From: Nioella ostreopsis
Lineage (GTDB): Bacteria; Pseudomonadota; Alphaproteobacteria; Rhodobacterales; Rhodobacteraceae
Direction: 5' to 3'
Length of the DNA: 64,000 nt
Assembly: GCF_004000255.1 (NCBI RefSeq)
Contig: NZ_RCIQ01000017.1
Coordinates: 255-64,254, forward strand
The notes under the pieces are model-generated. The model was given only the letters and a program-made list of their open reading frames with translations. It did no database searches and had not been told where the DNA came from. The translations under genes were made by a program, and so were the position numbers. Positions 61,037 to 64,000 of this stretch are shown here, in pieces; the first letter of the stretch is position 1; each line of letters opens with the position of its first letter.

Positions 61037-61562
61037 GGACGCGCAAAGCCGGATCTGGGGCTACCGGGCCATCTATGTCCTGTTTGGTCTCGCCATCATC
61101 TTCTACCGCCTGTTGCCGCTGGAAACCGGCACGCCGGGCCTGCCCGGCCCCGACTTCATCCTCTGCCTCACGCTGGCCTGGGTGCTGCGCCAGCCCATGG
61201 CAGTTCCGGTCGGTTTGATCCTGCTTCTGATGCTGCTCGGCGATTTCCTGCTGCAACGCCCGCCGGGCCTGTGGACCGCGCTCGCCATCGGGGCCAGCGA
61301 ATACCTGCGCAACCGCCGCGCGGGGATCGCGGAAACCCCGTTTCTCTTTGAATGGGGCATGGTTGCAGGCTGCATTCTGGCCATGGTTCTCGGGCAGCGG
61401 CTGATCCTGTGGGTGCTGCTGGCCGATCAGCCAAGCCTTGGCCTGGCGCTGATGGAAGGGCTTGCCACGATCGTGATCTACCCGTTGGTTGTCTTGGTCT
61501 CGAAATTCGCCTTGGGACTGGATAAGTTGCCGGTAGTGGAATCAGAGCCCGGGCGGCCATGA
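61029..61562 (+). CDS. mreD: Rod-shape-determining protein MreD
   Basis: A 177-residue integral membrane protein of the elongasome with about five helices. Family features are the short N-terminal cytoplasmic part, YRAIYVLFGLAIIFYRLLPLE and DFILCLTLAWVLRQP, then LLLMLLGDFLLQRPPGLWTAL. ATG at 61029 overlaps the mreC end by eight nt, and its stop overlaps mrdA by four nt (ATGA), which argues for tight stoichiometric expression. Confidence 0.94.
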   Translation: MGEDAQSRIWGYRAIYVLFGLAIIFYRLLPLETGTPGLPGPDFILCLTLAWVLRQPMAVPVGLILLLMLLGDFLLQRPPGLWTALAIGASEYLRNRRAGIAETPFLFEWGMVAGCILAMVLGQRLILWVLLADQPSLGLALMEGLATIVIYPLVVLVSKFALGLDKLPVVESEPGRP

Positions 61563-63505
61563 AACGATCCCAGAAAGAAGCCGAGGACAGCGCCCGCAAG
61601 ATCACGCGGCGATCCATGATCATGGGCGGCTTCATGCTGCTGACGGGTGGCATCCTCGCCGCCCGGATGCGCTATCTTCAGGTGGAACGCGCCGATGATT
61701 TCCGCCTTCTGGCCGAGGAAAACCGCATCCGCATCGACCTGCTGCCACCCGCGCGCGGGCTGATCTATGACCGCTACGGGCAGCTTCTGGCAGACAATGA
61801 ACAGAATTACACCGTGGTGATGGTGCGCGAGAATGTCGAGGATGTGGACGCGGTGCTGGACCGGCTGTCGCATATCATCAATATCGACATGGCCTCGCTG
61901 AACCGCGCCCGCGAAGACATGATGGCTCGCGCGCCGCATGTCCGCGTGACGCTGGCCGACCGGCTCAGTTGGGACGAATTCGCCTCGGTCGCCGTCAATG
62001 CGCCCGCCCTGCCCGGCATCACGCCCGAGGTGGGCCTGTCACGGGTCTACCCGTTCGGCGCCGATTTCGCCCATGTTGTCGGCTATGTGGGCCCGGTGTC
62101 GGATTACTATCTGGAAAGCACCGGCGACACCGACCCGATCCTGCAAACCCCCGATTTCCAGGTCGGTCGCTACGCGGTCGAGGCACGGATGGAACAGGAT
62201 CTGCGCGGCGAGGCGGGAAATCTCTGGGTCGAGGTGAACTCCGCCGGGCGCGTCATGCGGGAACTGGACCGCGAAGCACCCGTTCCGGGCGATGATCTGC
62301 AACTGACCATCGACACCGGGTTGCAGAACTATGCACAGGCCCGGCTTGGCAACGAAAGCGCCTCAGCCGTGGTGATGGAGGTCGAGACCGGCGAGGTGCT
62401 GGCGCTGGCCTCCTCGCCCTCCTATGACCCCAATCTCTTCGTGCGCGGCATCTCGGTCGCCGAATACAGCAGCCTGACGGAAAACCCCTATCGCCCGCTG
62501 GCCAGCAAGACTGTGCAGGGTCTCTACCCGCCGGGATCCACTTTCAAGATGGTCACCGCGCTGGCCGGGCTGGAGGCCGGGCTGATCGAGCCCGAGGAAA
62601 CCATCACCTGCAACGGGTTCGTGGAACTCGGCACTCGCCGCTTCCACTGCTGGCGCCGGGGCGGTCACGGGCGCATGAACATGGTCGACGGGCTGTCCCA
62701 GTCCTGTGACGTCTACTATTACGAACTGTCCCAGAGGGTCGGGATCGAGCGCATCGCCGCTATGGCCCGCCGTCTCGGACTTGGCGTGCGCCACGACCTG
62801 CCCCTGTCCGGTGTCGCGTCGGGGCTGATCCCGTCTCGGGAATGGAAACTGGCCAACCGGGGCAGCGAATGGGTGGTCGGCGATACGCTGAACACCTCGA
62901 TCGGGCAGGGCCTGGTGCTCAGCTCACCCCTGGAACTTGCGGTCATGACCAGCCGCCTGGCCACCGGGCGGCAGATTCTGCCGCAACTGGTCCGCACCCT
63001 GAACGGCGTCAATCAGCGTGTCGATTCCTTCGCTGAAGTCGACATTCCCGCCGCGCATCTGGATGTGATCCGGCAAGGCATGTGGTCGGTGACCAATTTC
63101 CGCCGGGGGACGGCCTTTGGCGCCCGCGTCACCGAAGAGGGATACGAGATCGCCGGCAAGACCGGCACCAGCCAGGTCCGCAACATCACCGCCGCCGAAC
63201 GGGAGGCCGGCGTCACCGCCAACGAGGATCTGCCCTGGGACCGGCGCGACCATGCGCTCTTCGTGGGCTACGCGCCTGCCGACAATCCGCGCTACGCGGT
63301 CAGCGTGGTAGTGGAACATGGCGGCGGCGGGTCGGCCGTCGCAGCCCCCATTGCCCGCGATCTGCTGCTGCGTGCCATGTATGGCGAGCTGCCGCCGCTG
63401 TCTGCCTACCCGGTCGGCCTGCGGCGCGACATCGAAGAGATGCATGACAACATGGACCTGCTGCCGCTGGAGATCCTGCGAAGCACGGGCCGGGTCCGGG
63501 CATGA
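61559..63505 (+). CDS. mrdA: Penicillin-binding protein 2 (elongation transpeptidase)
   Basis: A 648-residue class B PBP that cross-links peptidoglycan during elongation. Residues 17-33 make the single N-terminal helix, followed by the dimerisation/pedestal domain. The transpeptidase has the active-site SXXK in YPPGSTFKM (near residue 325), SXN-type SQSCDVYYYELS and KTGTSQ near residue 535. It forms the catalytic pair with the glycosyltransferase RodA, whose gene overlaps its stop by four nt. Confidence 0.96.
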   Translation: MKRSQKEAEDSARKITRRSMIMGGFMLLTGGILAARMRYLQVERADDFRLLAEENRIRIDLLPPARGLIYDRYGQLLADNEQNYTVVMVRENVEDVDAVLDRLSHIINIDMASLNRAREDMMARAPHVRVTLADRLSWDEFASVAVNAPALPGITPEVGLSRVYPFGADFAHVVGYVGPVSDYYLESTGDTDPILQTPDFQVGRYAVEARMEQDLRGEAGNLWVEVNSAGRVMRELDREAPVPGDDLQLTIDTGLQNYAQARLGNESASAVVMEVETGEVLALASSPSYDPNLFVRGISVAEYSSLTENPYRPLASKTVQGLYPPGSTFKMVTALAGLEAGLIEPEETITCNGFVELGTRRFHCWRRGGHGRMNMVDGLSQSCDVYYYELSQRVGIERIAAMARRLGLGVRHDLPLSGVASGLIPSREWKLANRGSEWVVGDTLNTSIGQGLVLSSPLELAVMTSRLATGRQILPQLVRTLNGVNQRVDSFAEVDIPAAHLDVIRQGMWSVTNFRRGTAFGARVTEEGYEIAGKTGTSQVRNITAAEREAGVTANEDLPWDRRDHALFVGYAPADNPRYAVSVVVEHGGGGSAVAAPIARDLLLRAMYGELPPLSAYPVGLRRDIEEMHDNMDLLPLEILRSTGRVRA

Positions 63506-64000
63506 GCTATCTTGAATACACCCAGAAGGCCACGCCCACGGGCTTACGCAAGGTGCTGTACCTGAACTGGGCGCTGATCATCCTGCTGACGGCGGTGGCC
63601 TGCGTGGGCTTCCTGATGCTCTATTCCGTTGCCGGTGGCTCCATGCGTCCCTGGGCCGGGCCGCAGATGCAGCGCTTTACGCTCGGCCTCACCGCCATGA
63701 TGATCGTCGCCTTCACCCCCATCTGGTTCTGGCGCAATGTTTCGGCGCTGGCCTATGGCCTGTCGCTGATCCTGCTTCTGCTGGTGGAGTTCTTCGGCAC
63801 CGTCGGCATGGGTGCACAGCGCTGGATCGACCTCGGTTTCATGCGCCTGCAACCGTCCGAGCTGACAAAGATCACCGTGGTGATGCTGCTGGCCGCCTAT
63901 TACGACTGGCTCGATATCCGCAAGGTCTCGCGCCCGCTCTTCGTGCTGATTCCGGTCGCGATCATCCTCGTACCCGCCTTCCTGACCTTCATTCAGCCGG
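63502..64000 (+). CDS. rodA: Rod-shape-determining protein RodA (SEDS glycosyltransferase), 3' end outside the window
   Basis: Peptidoglycan glycosyltransferase of the SEDS family; only the first 166 codons are present because the window ends. It begins MSYLEYTQKATPTGLRKVLY. Several helices follow, and GAQRWIDLGFMRLQPSELTK is the diagnostic SEDS segment. The ATG overlaps the mrdA stop (ATGA). The truncation is only the window edge, not a gene defect. Confidence 0.96.
   Translation, partial: MSYLEYTQKATPTGLRKVLYLNWALIILLTAVACVGFLMLYSVAGGSMRPWAGPQMQRFTLGLTAMMIVAFTPIWFWRNVSALAYGLSLILLLLVEFFGTVGMGAQRWIDLGFMRLQPSELTKITVVMLLAAYYDWLDIRKVSRPLFVLIPVAIILVPAFLTFIQP

Overview
This 64 kb window is chromosomal DNA from a high-GC alphaproteobacterium, most likely a Rhodobacteraceae member of the Roseobacter/Rhodobacter type. 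The assignment rests on a BztABCD amino-acid transporter, a LuxR/LuxI pair, an FeS bacterial photolyase with the PhrB/CryB cysteine spacing, an ATP12-family F1 assembly chaperone, a MOSC-engB-argB block, and intergenic repeats of a type I associate with roseobacters. No prophage, insertion sequence, plasmid module, rRNA operon or CRISPR array was seen. The content is mostly housekeeping, with small accessory islands.

Layout. 1-7 kb: SRP RNA (ffs) with its own promoter, rsgA, a reverse-strand trio (ankyrin protein, tyrosine-phosphatase-like protein, small membrane protein), dnaX-ybaB-recR, and tRNA-Arg(ACG). 7-11 kb: orphan histidine kinase, then a flavin disulfide oxidoreductase paired with a TVP38/TMEM64 membrane protein. 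11-21 kb: rpmH-rnpA-yidD, hydrolase, ttcA, degenerate GGDEF-EAL protein, then a tight run yidC, MOSC, engB, argB, ferredoxin-like, SixA-like. 20.7-25.3 kb: bztABCD on the reverse strand. 25.5-31.9 kb: reverse-strand chain luxR, luxI, rarA, 2OG oxygenase, crcB, rluC, HAD phosphatase, ATP12 chaperone. 32-38 kb: rplO-secY-adk-(secreted protein)-rpsM-rpsK-rpoA-rplQ with internal promoter and hairpins. The spc operon is interrupted upstream of rplO.

38-51.7 kb is the accessory part: MATE transporter; two adjacent secreted proteins resembling MVL-type mannan-binding lectins and sharing an upstream motif; gltX; a SulP transporter without STAS; an MBL-fold protein; several small enzymes; a divergent soxR/VOC pair with a perfect dyad; nadE; and a secreted MORN protein with about 18 repeats. 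51.7-64 kb: FeS photolyase with a coupled SDR and a nearby GST, a leucine-rich leader peptide plus leuA, Ldh_2 dehydrogenase, acyltransferase, and the rod-shape operon mreB-mreC-mreD-mrdA-rodA, cut by the window end.

The most interesting items are the tandem lectin-like pair with a shared upstream motif (a third copy lies before mreB), the apparently leaderless leucine leader of leuA, the soxR operator facing a VOC gene, the small AT-richer ORF divergent from luxR, and a family of hairpin-rich intergenic repeats with three copies here. Functions come from reading motifs by eye. No database search or folding calculation was run.
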